Part shown: piece after piece, positions 44,004 to 52,806 of the stretch
How positions within the stretch are numbered: position 1 is the first letter of the stretch
Layout of the letters: each line of letters opens with the position of its first letter
DNA from: CAZNPL01 sp964574815
GTDB lineage: Bacteria; Planctomycetota; Phycisphaerae; UBA1845
NCBI GenBank assembly: GCA_964574815.1
Contig: CAZNPL010000005.1
Coordinates: 124,001-188,000 of the forward strand
Direction: 5' to 3'
DNA length: 64,000 nt
The notes under the pieces: model-generated
What the model saw: the letters and a program-made list of their open reading frames with translations, nothing else
The model's database searches: none
Told to the model about the DNA's origin: nothing
Position numbers and translations under genes: made by a program

Positions 44004-44405
44004 ATGAACGAGAAGAATCCGTTTGAGGACGTGCCCGTGATCTACAGCTACACGCGGGCGCAAGCAATCGAAGACGGCGTCCTGGTGGACCTCACCGAGT
44101 GGGCGAAGGAAACCGGATTCCGGATACCGGTTGCGTGTACCGCAGCCGTGTGGAACGGATGCATCGTGCCGCCGCCGGGCACAAAGGAACTCGGCCAATC
44201 AGAGCGCGGTCGCGCTCATGATGTGTTATGGCTGCTGTATCTTGCCATCCGGCGTTCCAGAGGCGAGCGGCAGGAGCAGCTGCTGTTCCAAGTCGTTTTC
44301 CTGCAGGCGCCGAACAAACATGAGGAAGTCACGTTGAAGGCCGTTTGCGGCCCCGGCGATCAAGGTGAGCCTGTTCTCACCGTGATGATGCCCACCGAGG
44401 ATTGA
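44004..44405 (+). CDS. DUF6573-like accessory protein
   Basis: A 133-residue protein. ATG 44004 has AGGAGGTAAA at good spacing, so the longer in-frame start at 43950 is rejected. VIYSYTRAQAIEDGVLVDLT and TGFRIPVACTAAVW match a domain common in plasmids and genomic islands that I associate with DUF6573, role unknown. It ends with a beta-rich VTLKAVCGPGDQ segment. Confidence 0.65.
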   Translation: MNEKNPFEDVPVIYSYTRAQAIEDGVLVDLTEWAKETGFRIPVACTAAVWNGCIVPPPGTKELGQSERGRAHDVLWLLYLAIRRSRGERQEQLLFQVVFLQAPNKHEEVTLKAVCGPGDQGEPVLTVMMPTED

Positions 44406-44431
44406 CGGCCCTCCCCTCTTAATTCCTTTTT

Positions 44432-44457
44432 ATCGCGGCCGCTTTTCTGGCCGCGAT
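44432..44457. repeat. Perfect inverted repeat after the accessory genes
   Basis: ATCGCGGCC-GCTTTTCT-GGCCGCGAT is a 9-bp perfect stem 27 bases after the DUF6573-like gene. It has no following T-run on either strand, so it is only possibly a terminator. Confidence 0.5.
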
Positions 44458-44582
44458 TCCTGCCGTGGCGTAGCGAGAGCTCTGCGCCTCAGAACGAGAG
44501 CGGCCTGCTTGACGGTGTGCCTTCCAGGCTCAGAATGGCTTGCCGGACTGCGATTGCCCCACGCGTGCTTCCGGACGGTATC

Positions 44583-45584
44583 ATGGCTCGCGAACCAACC
44601 ATCGAACTGATCCAAGAGGTACGCGACGCCGTCAGCCGACACACCCGTCGAACTCCGCTATTGCACAGTCAGTGGCTCTCGAGTCACACCGGATCAGAGG
44701 TGTTCCTGAAATGCGAGAACCTGCAGGTCACCGGGTCCTTCAAGGCGCGCGGGGCCATCGCGGCACTTTCGCTATTGGGGGACGTGGAACGCTCGGTGGG
44801 CGTCGTGGCCTGCTCGGCCGGAAACCACGGCCTGGGGCTCGCCTATGCCGCGAGGACCTTCGGACTGCCTTGCACCATCGTGGTGCCCCGCACCGTGCCC
44901 GCGACCAAGGAAGAGGGGATTCGTGCCCTGAGCGGGCGCGTGGTCAGGTCGCCCCACGATGGCTATGACCGGACCCAGACTTGGGCCCTCGAACAGCTCC
45001 GGCAACAGGGCGGTACCTTCGTCTCTCCGTTCGAGGATCCGGCGGTCATCGCCGGAAACGGCGGCACCACCATGCTGGAAGTTCTGGAGGATACCCCCCG
45101 GTTCGACGCGGTCGTCATCCCCTGCGGAGGGGGTGGTTGCGCAGTTGGCGCTGGCGTAGTAGCGAAGGCGCGAAGCCCGGCAACCCGCGTTGTCGCGGTC
45201 AACACAGACGCTTCTCCAGGCATGTGGCTCTCACGCCGCGAGGGCCGAGCACACTTGGCGGTCGATGGACGGCACACGATTGCTGAAGGACTCGAAGGCG
45301 GCATCAGCGAAGTGACGTTTCAGCTCGGTCGGCACTTCATCGATGACGTGGTTCTGGCGCGTGAGGAGACGATCCGCCAATCGGTCCCAGAGATCGCCCG
45401 CAAGGAACACCTGATCGTCGAGGGCTCCGGGGCGGCCGGAGTGGCGGCCCTGCTGGATGGTCGTATTCACGCGAAGCGTATCTGCGTGTTTCTGACGGGT
45501 GGGAACATCGACTTGGACCTCCTCGTCTCGCTGGCAGAGAACCCTGGCGCCGCCGCTTGCTCGGGCGAAGGCGACCGTACGTGA
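44583..45584 (+). CDS. PLP-dependent threonine/serine dehydratase or racemase (fold type II)
   Basis: A 333-residue enzyme. PLP lysine is Lys54 in GSFKARGAIAAL. The substrate loop is SAGNHGLGLAYAAR, the phosphate cradle is CGGGGCAVGAG near residue 185, and a C-terminal TGGNIDLD is present. The family includes threonine deaminase, serine racemase and hydroxyaspartate dehydratase, and the sequence does not separate them. No ACT regulatory domain is present, so it is the catabolic-length form. It is an ordinary metabolic enzyme within the island. Confidence 0.83.
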   Translation: MAREPTIELIQEVRDAVSRHTRRTPLLHSQWLSSHTGSEVFLKCENLQVTGSFKARGAIAALSLLGDVERSVGVVACSAGNHGLGLAYAARTFGLPCTIVVPRTVPATKEEGIRALSGRVVRSPHDGYDRTQTWALEQLRQQGGTFVSPFEDPAVIAGNGGTTMLEVLEDTPRFDAVVIPCGGGGCAVGAGVVAKARSPATRVVAVNTDASPGMWLSRREGRAHLAVDGRHTIAEGLEGGISEVTFQLGRHFIDDVVLAREETIRQSVPEIARKEHLIVEGSGAAGVAALLDGRIHAKRICVFLTGGNIDLDLLVSLAENPGAAACSGEGDRT

Positions 45585-46053
45585 GAAGGATCGGTGACTG
45601 CTGCAAGGCACCGTCGTTTCGTCAGCATCTGAGAATCCACTTGCGCGCCCCTCGAACGCGCGCTGAACTCAATGAGGACGGCGTTTAGGAACGGGGTGCG
45701 TGATTTCGTTTGACGTACGATCGGCCGCGGCCCTCGCGTGCCCGGTATGCCGACGGGTGCCTTTCGGACCCATGCCACCCGGCCTTGGCCCCGTGGGACC
45801 GATGATGTAGCGACAAGCCTCCGCAGCCTCTGAACAAATGCCACAGGCAGCCGCACGGCAGATTCAGTCCGCAGTTTTTCACTCCTCGTAAGTGCGCCTC
45901 CGCGTGCAGGTTATGGCAATCCGCCGCTCTCGGCGTGGAAGACAAACTTGCGCGCTGCCCAATCATGCGCTATATTCCATTAGGACGAAGAACAGAGCGA
46001 GGCGCATGATGTCAATTGGAAACCGATAGCTGCTCGTCGCAGGTGTCGTTGTC
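45585..46053. other. Intergenic with one promoter
   Basis: No gene is recognised in the first 360 bases. A good sigma-70 promoter lies at 45948-45976 and an interrupted start of the next gene at 46006-46029 (see that entry). Confidence 0.5.
45948..45976 (+). promoter_or_regulatory. Sigma-70 type promoter for the zinc-ribbon gene
   Basis: TTGCGC (45948-45953) and TATATT (45971-45976) are 17 bp apart. The ATG of the interrupted zinc-ribbon gene follows 30 bases later. Confidence 0.55.
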
Positions 46054-46299
46054 GTGGTGCTGGCCCTGGCCAACGTCCGTACGATCGTGACTTGGCTGCA
46101 GCACTGGGGTGTGCTTCCCCTGGCGGAGCATGTTCGGTCGGAGTATCTCACCGGGACCGCCATCACGGTGATCGTAGCACTCCTGATCCTGCTGCCCTCC
46201 CGTGTGGTGTGGGCCGTGCTCGTCCGGCGTTGTCGGGTGTGCGATGCGGTCGTGTTGCGACGGGGCAGGTACTGTCAGGCCTGCGGCAGCCGCGTGTGA
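46006..46299 (+). pseudogene. Membrane zinc-ribbon protein, copy A, with early stop
   Basis: From ATG 46006 the frame reads MMSIGNR, then TAG (46027-46029), and continues without further stops as LLVAGVVVVVLALANV to 46299. The downstream part has a second helix (TAITVIVALLILLPS) and a zinc ribbon CRVCDAVVLRRGRYCQACGS with two CxxC pairs. A GTG at 46054 could restart translation without the first helix. A related copy lies at 58729-58893. The single nonsense codon directly before a membrane helix suggests recent inactivation. Confidence 0.55.
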
Positions 46300-46492
46300 C
46301 GGGCGAAGGAACGACGGTGCAGGGCTATCGGTCAGGCGATTCTGACGACTACCAGATGCGTGATACTGTAGTCGTGCCGGTAACGTTGGTGCGGACGAGG
46401 TTGGAAGTGCGTTCTTGGGACCGGACGTGGGGTCGTGAGTCCCGAGTGCGACAATGAGTGCGGAAACTTGAACCAAAGCCGCGTGACGACTG
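46144..46492 (+). repeat. Direct repeat A flanking the envelope-gene block
   Basis: This ~350-bp segment runs from TATCTCACCGG through the zinc-ribbon coding end, the landmark GCGTGATACTGTAGTCGTGC, and TTGAACCAAAGCC to CGTGACGACTG. It recurs in the same orientation at 58738-59085 with scattered substitutions and small indels. Confidence 0.8.
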
Positions 46493-46757
46493 ACCCACTT
46501 TCTGACCCACGTTGGATCTTCCTCGGAACGTGTACCGTGAACTTGTGGTTCTTGTGCGCCAGAGATCGCAAGGGGAACTCCTCACGCCCATTGGGGTCCG
46601 TTTTCGCCCGACCGTCGCAGAGCTGGTCTACACGCCGGGGATGGTCGCATCCCGGCGCGCTTCGATTTCGACTCGGGGCACACTGCGTGATTCGGTGGCT
46701 ACGGCGCGCGCATTCGGGTTAACGAAGCAGACGTTAAGCACTCCCGGTGTCCCGGCC
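46300..46757. other. Intergenic: rest of repeat A, then nothing recognised
   Basis: The first 190 bases are the non-coding part of direct repeat A. The remaining 265 bases hold a short frame reading VYRELVVLVRQRSQGELLTP with no known family. The 3' end of the di-heme gene comes from the right. Confidence 0.45.
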
Positions 46758-48224
46758 TCAATCACCCGTATGGATGGGCGCGCTCTTGGCGTTGGCTCCC
46801 GCGTCCGAAGTCAGCAGCACTTCGCCCACGGGCGCCACCTGGAGCGAATCCAGGAACGAGAGCAGGTCGTTCCGATCCTCCATAGAAAGCGCTCGGTAAG
46901 CATCGCGCGACGCTTGGGCCTCGCCCCCGTGCCGCAGGATGGCGTCGTCAATGGTTGGCGAACTGCCGTCGTGCCACCACGGTCCCGTGTCACGCACGCC
47001 CCACAACTCAGTCGTCAGCATGAGCTCGCGGGGGATTGGCGGTAACTCCTCGCCGATTCGTGCCGCGAACGAATTCGGCTCGTAGTCGGGCACGCTCGGC
47101 TCGACAGGTTGATCGAGCGGCTCGTGCGCTTCCGGCCCCAGGTCGTGCCGCTTCAAATCCGCCCACATCGCCACCTCCACCGTACCGTCCGGCTCTGCGT
47201 GGGGGCGTCCGGCTCCGAGTACGTTCGAATCCGTCAGATTGATTGCGAGCGTGACCCCGTTTGAGCTCGTGTAACGCCACGTCGGGTCTTCGAGGTTGAG
47301 TGAGGGGCGGTGACATTCCGTGCAGCCGATTTCCGTCATCAGCGCCCGGCCTCTGGCAATCGATGTTTTTTCCTGATCGACCTCCTGCGGGATGGGCAGG
47401 CATACCTGAAACAGGGTCATTGCCGTGAGCTCCCCCTCGGTCAGCTCGTTCGTGACTCCGTCACCGTCTTCGTCCCAGGTTTCGGGATCCTTAGCGGGCT
47501 CCTTGAAAAGCAGGAACTCGGTGGCTTGGATGCCATGGTGGCGGTTCAAGGCGTTCCGCGTGAAAATGCGAATAGTGGCCTCGTGACCCTTCGCGTGGAA
47601 GGGTCGCACGCGCAGGTCCGCATCGATCCCGATGACCCCCGACGCATCGATAGTGCCGTCGGCACGGGCGGTAATCACGCCGTAATCGACGCCCTTGCTC
47701 GTTAAAGGCGCGGTCACATCGACGCCGGACTCCATCGCGTCGGCGAGCGCATCCGCCCGGACGGCCTGCAAATCCTCGCTAATCTCCTTTCCGAGCAGCT
47801 CTATCAGCGACAGGCCATGTTCGGTCGGCGTGTTACGCTCGTTCGAGCCGCTGATCGTGGGGTCTTGCGGATCGTCGAGCGCGACCAACACGTTGGCGGC
47901 GTTGTTGCCCCAGCCCAACACGACGCCGTTGCCCAGACCATGACAACTCATACAGGACGTGGAGTCCGGGCCCGGCATCCGATCAATGATGGGAGCGGAC
48001 GAGGCGGACCCACGACCGAAGCCGTCCTCAACCTTCCAGTTACGAATCGACAGATTTCGGCCGATGAACATCAACTCGCGGAGCGGAATCGCTCCGGAAT
48101 CGACCTCTTCCTGCGTGATTCGGGTTCGCCCGGTATCCCCTTCCGGCGGCGGAAAGACGCCTGGACAACCCGTCACAAATCCCAAGAGCACAACCCCTCC
48201 GAGCACTTTCTTAAGCACGCGCAT
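46758..48224 (-). CDS. Di-heme cytochrome c lipoprotein (DHOR/peroxidase-like)
   Basis: A 488-residue exported lipoprotein. ATG 48224 has GGAGGAA upstream; the signal ends in lipobox LLGFVTGC. Two heme c sites are present: CMSCH at about residue 96 and CTECH near 300. GNERNTPTEHG-like spacing and the ending ELWGVRDTGPWWHDGSSPTI match di-heme oxidoreductases related to bacterial cytochrome c peroxidases. The DEDGDGVTNE segment looks like a calcium loop. It probably acts in periplasmic electron transfer. It is last of three minus-strand exported-protein genes. Confidence 0.8.
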   Translation of the reverse strand: MRVLKKVLGGVVLLGFVTGCPGVFPPPEGDTGRTRITQEEVDSGAIPLRELMFIGRNLSIRNWKVEDGFGRGSASSAPIIDRMPGPDSTSCMSCHGLGNGVVLGWGNNAANVLVALDDPQDPTISGSNERNTPTEHGLSLIELLGKEISEDLQAVRADALADAMESGVDVTAPLTSKGVDYGVITARADGTIDASGVIGIDADLRVRPFHAKGHEATIRIFTRNALNRHHGIQATEFLLFKEPAKDPETWDEDGDGVTNELTEGELTAMTLFQVCLPIPQEVDQEKTSIARGRALMTEIGCTECHRPSLNLEDPTWRYTSSNGVTLAINLTDSNVLGAGRPHAEPDGTVEVAMWADLKRHDLGPEAHEPLDQPVEPSVPDYEPNSFAARIGEELPPIPRELMLTTELWGVRDTGPWWHDGSSPTIDDAILRHGGEAQASRDAYRALSMEDRNDLLSFLDSLQVAPVGEVLLTSDAGANAKSAPIHTGD

Positions 48225-48417
48225 CACTGCTTCCTCCATTATCGAAAAGACATGTCGATCAGATTTCGCGGTTCCGACCCGAAACCTCAAGTTCCTGTCT
48301 TTCTGCTTCGGCAAGGCTTCGATGACCTGACCGGCGGCCGGCGCGCCTGCACCCACGCCATCGATTCCGCGTATGATGCCTGCGGCGACGATCATCGATG
48401 ATGTCGTCTGCTCCGGA

Positions 48418-51400
48418 TCAAGGCACCTCGCATTCGTCGGGGATTCCGTTTGAGTCGTTGTCCAGACTGAAGCCCGAATCGATGTCGCACTCGTCGGGAA
48501 TGCTGTTCTCGTTGCAGTCGCTGCCGCTTGGGACGTAGACCAGCCCGTCGATGCTGCAGATGTCAGAATCCCCGAAGAAGTTTCCGATCAATGTTCCGAC
48601 GCCCGTCGCCGGGTTGATTTCAATCAGCTCCTCTTCTCGAGCGGTGGACCCGAGCAGCCGGTCATCAGGCAGGAACGTGATGCCCGCAACGCGCTCGAAG
48701 CCGGTGCCGCCGATCAAGGTCAGCATGCACTCGTTGTTTCCGTTGGGCGTCGGGTCGATGATCAGCAGTGCGCCGGCGGGCACGGCGGTGGTCCCGCTTC
48801 GGCCGCCGGTCGAACCGTAGAGCACGCCGTTCGATCTGAGCGCCAGACCGCTGACGCGCACACCCTGATTCTGCACTCCGTCGAAGTAGACCGTATTGCA
48901 CCGGAACGTGTCCTGTCCTGTGGCCGGGTCCACGTTGTACAGGGCGTTGTCACGTGGATCCGACACGACGAGTGTCACCCCGTCGGCCAGGAATTCGATG
49001 TCGCTCGGCGAAGCTTCTGAAAAGTGGCCGACGAGCGTCGTCTGCTCCGAGTCGAGGTCGTGTTTGAGAACGGCATCCTCGAAGTTCAGCGAGATGTACA
49101 GCGACTGAAAGTCCGGTGAGACGGTGACGCCGGAAGGGCCGCACATATCAAGATTCGGGAACCGTGCGTCCAGATTGACCACCAGGTTGACGGCAGCCGT
49201 GGCGGGATCGATCGCGTACAGTCGGCCTCCGCAACAATCGCCGCCTTGGACACCGTACAACACGTCGCTCGCCCCGAACCCAAGCTCGCACCCGTCCGGA
49301 ACACCGTTGCCGTTGCAGTCGTCGCAGGCCGGATCGCCCGCACACTGGTCGATGTCGCACTCGTCCGCGAGCCCATTACGGTTGCAGTCTCGTTCACACG
49401 CATCCGGCACACCATTCAGGTTGCAATCGGAATCACAGTTGGCAGTACATATCGGCGCGATGTCGCACTCGTCAGGAATGCCGTTTCGGTTGCAGTCCGG
49501 CGGGGGTGACTTGCCATCGAGGTCACAATCGTCCGGCGCGCTGTTTCCGTTGCAGTCAGGTTCGCACGAGTCAGGCAGCAAGTTTTCATTGCAGTCCGCG
49601 AAGAGCCCGTCGCGTAACTCGCAAATGTCGAGGGTCCCGCTCCCGTCGCAGTCCGGCTCACAGGAGTCGGGCATGCCGTTCTGGTTACAGTCCGCAGCAC
49701 CGAGGGCCACGTCGATTTCATCCGCTCGACCGTTGCCATCACAATCCTGAGGGATCCTCCTGTTCAACATTATCGTGACGGCCTGCCCGCCAAAAAAGAA
49801 GTCCCCCACGGCAACATCGAGGTCACCGTCGGAATCAAAGTCTTCGAGCACCAGTTGATGCCCGAAGAGCCCCGCGCGGTAATGATTTCCGTCACTGAAT
49901 GTGCCTTCGCCCAAGTTCGTCAGGACAGAAACAGAACTGAGGAAATAATTAGCGACCAGCAGATCAGGCAAATTGTCGCCGGTCACATCGCCGACGGCGA
50001 CATCAACAGGCAACAGGCCGCCCCCATACGAGACGGGCGCGGCGAACGTCCCCCCACCTTCCGACAACAAGACCTCCACGGTGTTTGCATCAGTGCCCGT
50101 GATAATGAGGTCCGGCCCGCCGTCGCCGTTCACGTCTGCCAGCGCCGCACTGGCGGCCGACGCAACACCTGCGAACTGAATTCCATCACCGATCGTGCCG
50201 TCACCGTTGCCGACGAACAGCTCGACCGTTCCTTCATCGGTCACCACCAGCACATCGATGTTCCCCTCTCCCGTCACATCGCCGGTGACGATATCGACCA
50301 CATCGTCGATCAAGTCCACCGATTGCGGCTCGGCCAGAACACCATCGTCGTTGCGAATGGCGAAGAGTTTCGGCGTTGCGGCCACGATGATGTCGGCATC
50401 CCCATCGTGATCGAGATCGTCTACCGTCCCCCGTTGAACGTTGACATCGCCAAGTCCAATTCGGCGCGCTTCGCCAAATGTTCGATTTCCGTTATTCGGA
50501 ATGATCACGATGTAATCATCAAAACTGCTGAACCCAATCACATCCGGAATGCCGTCGCCGGTGACGTCGCCGGCGGAGACTGCGATGATGTCGAAGAGCT
50601 CGGCAACCACGACCAGTCCGTAAAGCGAGCCGCTGCCGCCGTTGAACGACACGATCGGCCCGTATTCCCCGATCCGCACGATGTCGGTCGTCCCGTCGCC
50701 GTCAAAGTCGGCCGCGTCCATGCCAAGCAGGAATCCCCCTGCGGGCGCTGGCGCCAAGTCGGGCACCCCCTCGACTATCCCATACGTCGCGTCTACCGCG
50801 AAGGTCCCCGCCCCGGAATTGAACATCAGGGACACATTGTTCGACTCTAAATTGACAACCGCAAGATCCATATCGCCATCACCATCCAGTCGTGCCGGGG
50901 CGATCGCGACGGGGCCAGGTCCGACCAGGTACCAGCGCGTGTCGCCGAGGGTGCCGTCGCCGCCGTTGAGAAGGACGAGGACGGCGAAACTGTCAGCGAG
51001 CGATCCTACGACATCGAGTCGGTCATCGCCGTTCAGGTCTACCAGAACGACATCATTAAAGGCATCGGTGTTATCAACCGCGACGGGTGGGGAGAACGTG
51101 CCGCTTCCCGCATTTGACAAGATGACCAGTTCGCTCCTCAGGTCCCCCACGGCAAGGTCTGGGAGTTGGTCTCCGTCGAGGTCGCCTACAGCGACCGAAA
51201 CCGGCTCAGTTCCCGTATCATAACGCACAGCGCCGGCGAACGTCCCGTCCCCGTTGTTCAGCATCACCAAGACACCGCCCTCGGGACCCCCTCGGTCCGC
51301 CACGATCAGGTCGTCACCGTTCACTCCGTCCACGTCTGCCGCCTTGAGCATCTGAAGGAGCGATCCGGCCGGATAGACAACCTGGTCCGCCAGCGTGCCG

Positions 51401-52731
51401 TCGCCGTTGTTGATCAGGACGGATACGGTGCCGTCGGAGTCGTTCGCCACCGCCACGTCGTCGAAGGTGTCTCCGTTGAAGTCTGCGGTTGCGACGGAAA
51501 CCGGCTGCCTTCCGACCGAATAAGTGACGAATGGCGCGAAGGTGCCGTTGCCGTTGTTGAGGTGCACCAATACGTTCGAGGTCGACGCATCCGCTACGAC
51601 AAGATCCGCAGCGCCGTCATTGTTCATTCGGCCGATCACAACCGACCGCGGCCAAGTACCGCTGTCGATGTCGCGGCGTTCCGCGACGTTCCCGTTGCCG
51701 GCGCCGAACAGCAACGTCAGCGTGCCCTGATCGAAGTTGGCGACGGCGAGATCCGCGGTGCCGTTTCGGTCGAGATCGTCGGCTGCTATGGCCCGCGGCC
51801 GGTCACCCACGTTTACAAGAAGCTGTGCGAACAGAAGATCAGCCGTCTCAGTGGGCGGCTCCAGAATGATAATGCCCGCGTCCGTGATTCCGTTCGTCAC
51901 GACTGAGACCGTTTCGGACGCGCCGATCGATTCGCCGCCGGCGATGTTCGCCGTCGCGGTAACGGATATACTTGCGGCCGGCAGCGCCGTCGCAGCAAAC
52001 GAGAAAAACCCGGATTCGTCGGTGGTCGACTCGACGTCCAGCGCCTCAACCGTGGCGCCGCTGATGGGTGATCCGTCTGCAAACTGGACGAATCCCTCCA
52101 CGGTCGTATCCACACTGTCGATGGTCACGCCGAACAACTTGACGCCGGTGGCACCACCGTTGACGGCCGTCACCACGAACGGACCCGGGCCATGCGCTGT
52201 CACCAGTCCATCTTCGCCGACGGTGGCGATCGAGGGGCTGCTCGTCCGATAGACCGTTCCGGTCGAACGCGGCGTCGCATCAACCTCGATGCCCGTCGGC
52301 AGCTCCGCCGTCACGGTCAACTGAATCGACTCGCCGACGGCAAGCTGGGTTCCGTCAGCTTCAATGTGCAGACGTTGGGCCACCTGAAGCGGCGGCTCGT
52401 CAACGATCGTAATACCTTGAACTGAATAGCTGCCGTCCTGCTCAAGCTGGAACGGCTCGCTGTACGCGTAGCGCGTGACGCCGCCGGCTGTGCTGACGCC
52501 GAATACGCGCAGCACATCGTCGCTGAGGAAATCAGGTGCCGTTCCCGGACCGCCGGGCCCGAACTGGTCGGGCGCCGGGATGTTCGAGATGACGAACGAG
52601 CCGTCCGGATTAACCTGCACCGATTGGCCGTTGACCGTGACCGTCCAGGTCTCGTCGAGCTGGGCTTGCGCGGTTCCGGCGCCCCAGAGACTTACAACAA
52701 TCATCGCGATGCAAACACATGCTCGCTTCAT
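48418..52731 (-). CDS. Giant secreted FG-GAP/VCBS-repeat protein
   Basis: A 1437-residue exported protein with signal peptide ending GAGTAQA. Residues 120-300 are Ig-like/carboxypeptidase-regulatory-like (EGFVQFADGSPISGATVEAL). From about 310 to 1030 there are more than a dozen FG-GAP units, for example DDLDRNGTADLAVANFDQG and GDLDGDQLPDLAVGDL, each with a calcium-type DxDxDG loop. Next come DCNxNGxPDxCE repeats (CDGNGRADEIDVALG to CNGNGVPDGCEL), then a propeller-like segment with YAIDPATAAVNLV, and a final pair of the same repeats. It is probably a surface or extracellular adhesion or binding protein. The next gene upstream starts 75 bases away. Confidence 0.82.
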   Translation of the reverse strand: MKRACVCIAMIVVSLWGAGTAQAQLDETWTVTVNGQSVQVNPDGSFVISNIPAPDQFGPGGPGTAPDFLSDDVLRVFGVSTAGGVTRYAYSEPFQLEQDGSYSVQGITIVDEPPLQVAQRLHIEADGTQLAVGESIQLTVTAELPTGIEVDATPRSTGTVYRTSSPSIATVGEDGLVTAHGPGPFVVTAVNGGATGVKLFGVTIDSVDTTVEGFVQFADGSPISGATVEALDVESTTDESGFFSFAATALPAASISVTATANIAGGESIGASETVSVVTNGITDAGIIILEPPTETADLLFAQLLVNVGDRPRAIAADDLDRNGTADLAVANFDQGTLTLLFGAGNGNVAERRDIDSGTWPRSVVIGRMNNDGAADLVVADASTSNVLVHLNNGNGTFAPFVTYSVGRQPVSVATADFNGDTFDDVAVANDSDGTVSVLINNGDGTLADQVVYPAGSLLQMLKAADVDGVNGDDLIVADRGGPEGGVLVMLNNGDGTFAGAVRYDTGTEPVSVAVGDLDGDQLPDLAVGDLRSELVILSNAGSGTFSPPVAVDNTDAFNDVVLVDLNGDDRLDVVGSLADSFAVLVLLNGGDGTLGDTRWYLVGPGPVAIAPARLDGDGDMDLAVVNLESNNVSLMFNSGAGTFAVDATYGIVEGVPDLAPAPAGGFLLGMDAADFDGDGTTDIVRIGEYGPIVSFNGGSGSLYGLVVVAELFDIIAVSAGDVTGDGIPDVIGFSSFDDYIVIIPNNGNRTFGEARRIGLGDVNVQRGTVDDLDHDGDADIIVAATPKLFAIRNDDGVLAEPQSVDLIDDVVDIVTGDVTGEGNIDVLVVTDEGTVELFVGNGDGTIGDGIQFAGVASAASAALADVNGDGGPDLIITGTDANTVEVLLSEGGGTFAAPVSYGGGLLPVDVAVGDVTGDNLPDLLVANYFLSSVSVLTNLGEGTFSDGNHYRAGLFGHQLVLEDFDSDGDLDVAVGDFFFGGQAVTIMLNRRIPQDCDGNGRADEIDVALGAADCNQNGMPDSCEPDCDGSGTLDICELRDGLFADCNENLLPDSCEPDCNGNSAPDDCDLDGKSPPPDCNRNGIPDECDIAPICTANCDSDCNLNGVPDACERDCNRNGLADECDIDQCAGDPACDDCNGNGVPDGCELGFGASDVLYGVQGGDCCGGRLYAIDPATAAVNLVVNLDARFPNLDMCGPSGVTVSPDFQSLYISLNFEDAVLKHDLDSEQTTLVGHFSEASPSDIEFLADGVTLVVSDPRDNALYNVDPATGQDTFRCNTVYFDGVQNQGVRVSGLALRSNGVLYGSTGGRSGTTAVPAGALLIIDPTPNGNNECMLTLIGGTGFERVAGITFLPDDRLLGSTAREEELIEINPATGVGTLIGNFFGDSDICSIDGLVYVPSGSDCNENSIPDECDIDSGFSLDNDSNGIPDECEVP

Positions 52732-52806
52732 GGGTACTGTTCTCCCAATCACTGCCTTCAGGGCTGGGGTCATTGACGTTTTCACGCGTTCGCCATCCAA
52801 GACTCC

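Noticed and set aside
42832..44067. 411-codon minus-strand frame
   Set aside because: Opposite the VWA gene and three small genes that have good ribosome-binding sites and motifs; no domain of its own.
44432..44457. Rho-independent terminator
   Set aside because: Perfect stem but no T-run after it on either strand; kept only as an inverted repeat.
46512..47045. 177-codon plus-strand frame after repeat A
   Set aside because: Most of it lies opposite the di-heme cytochrome gene and has no recognisable domain or ribosome-binding site.
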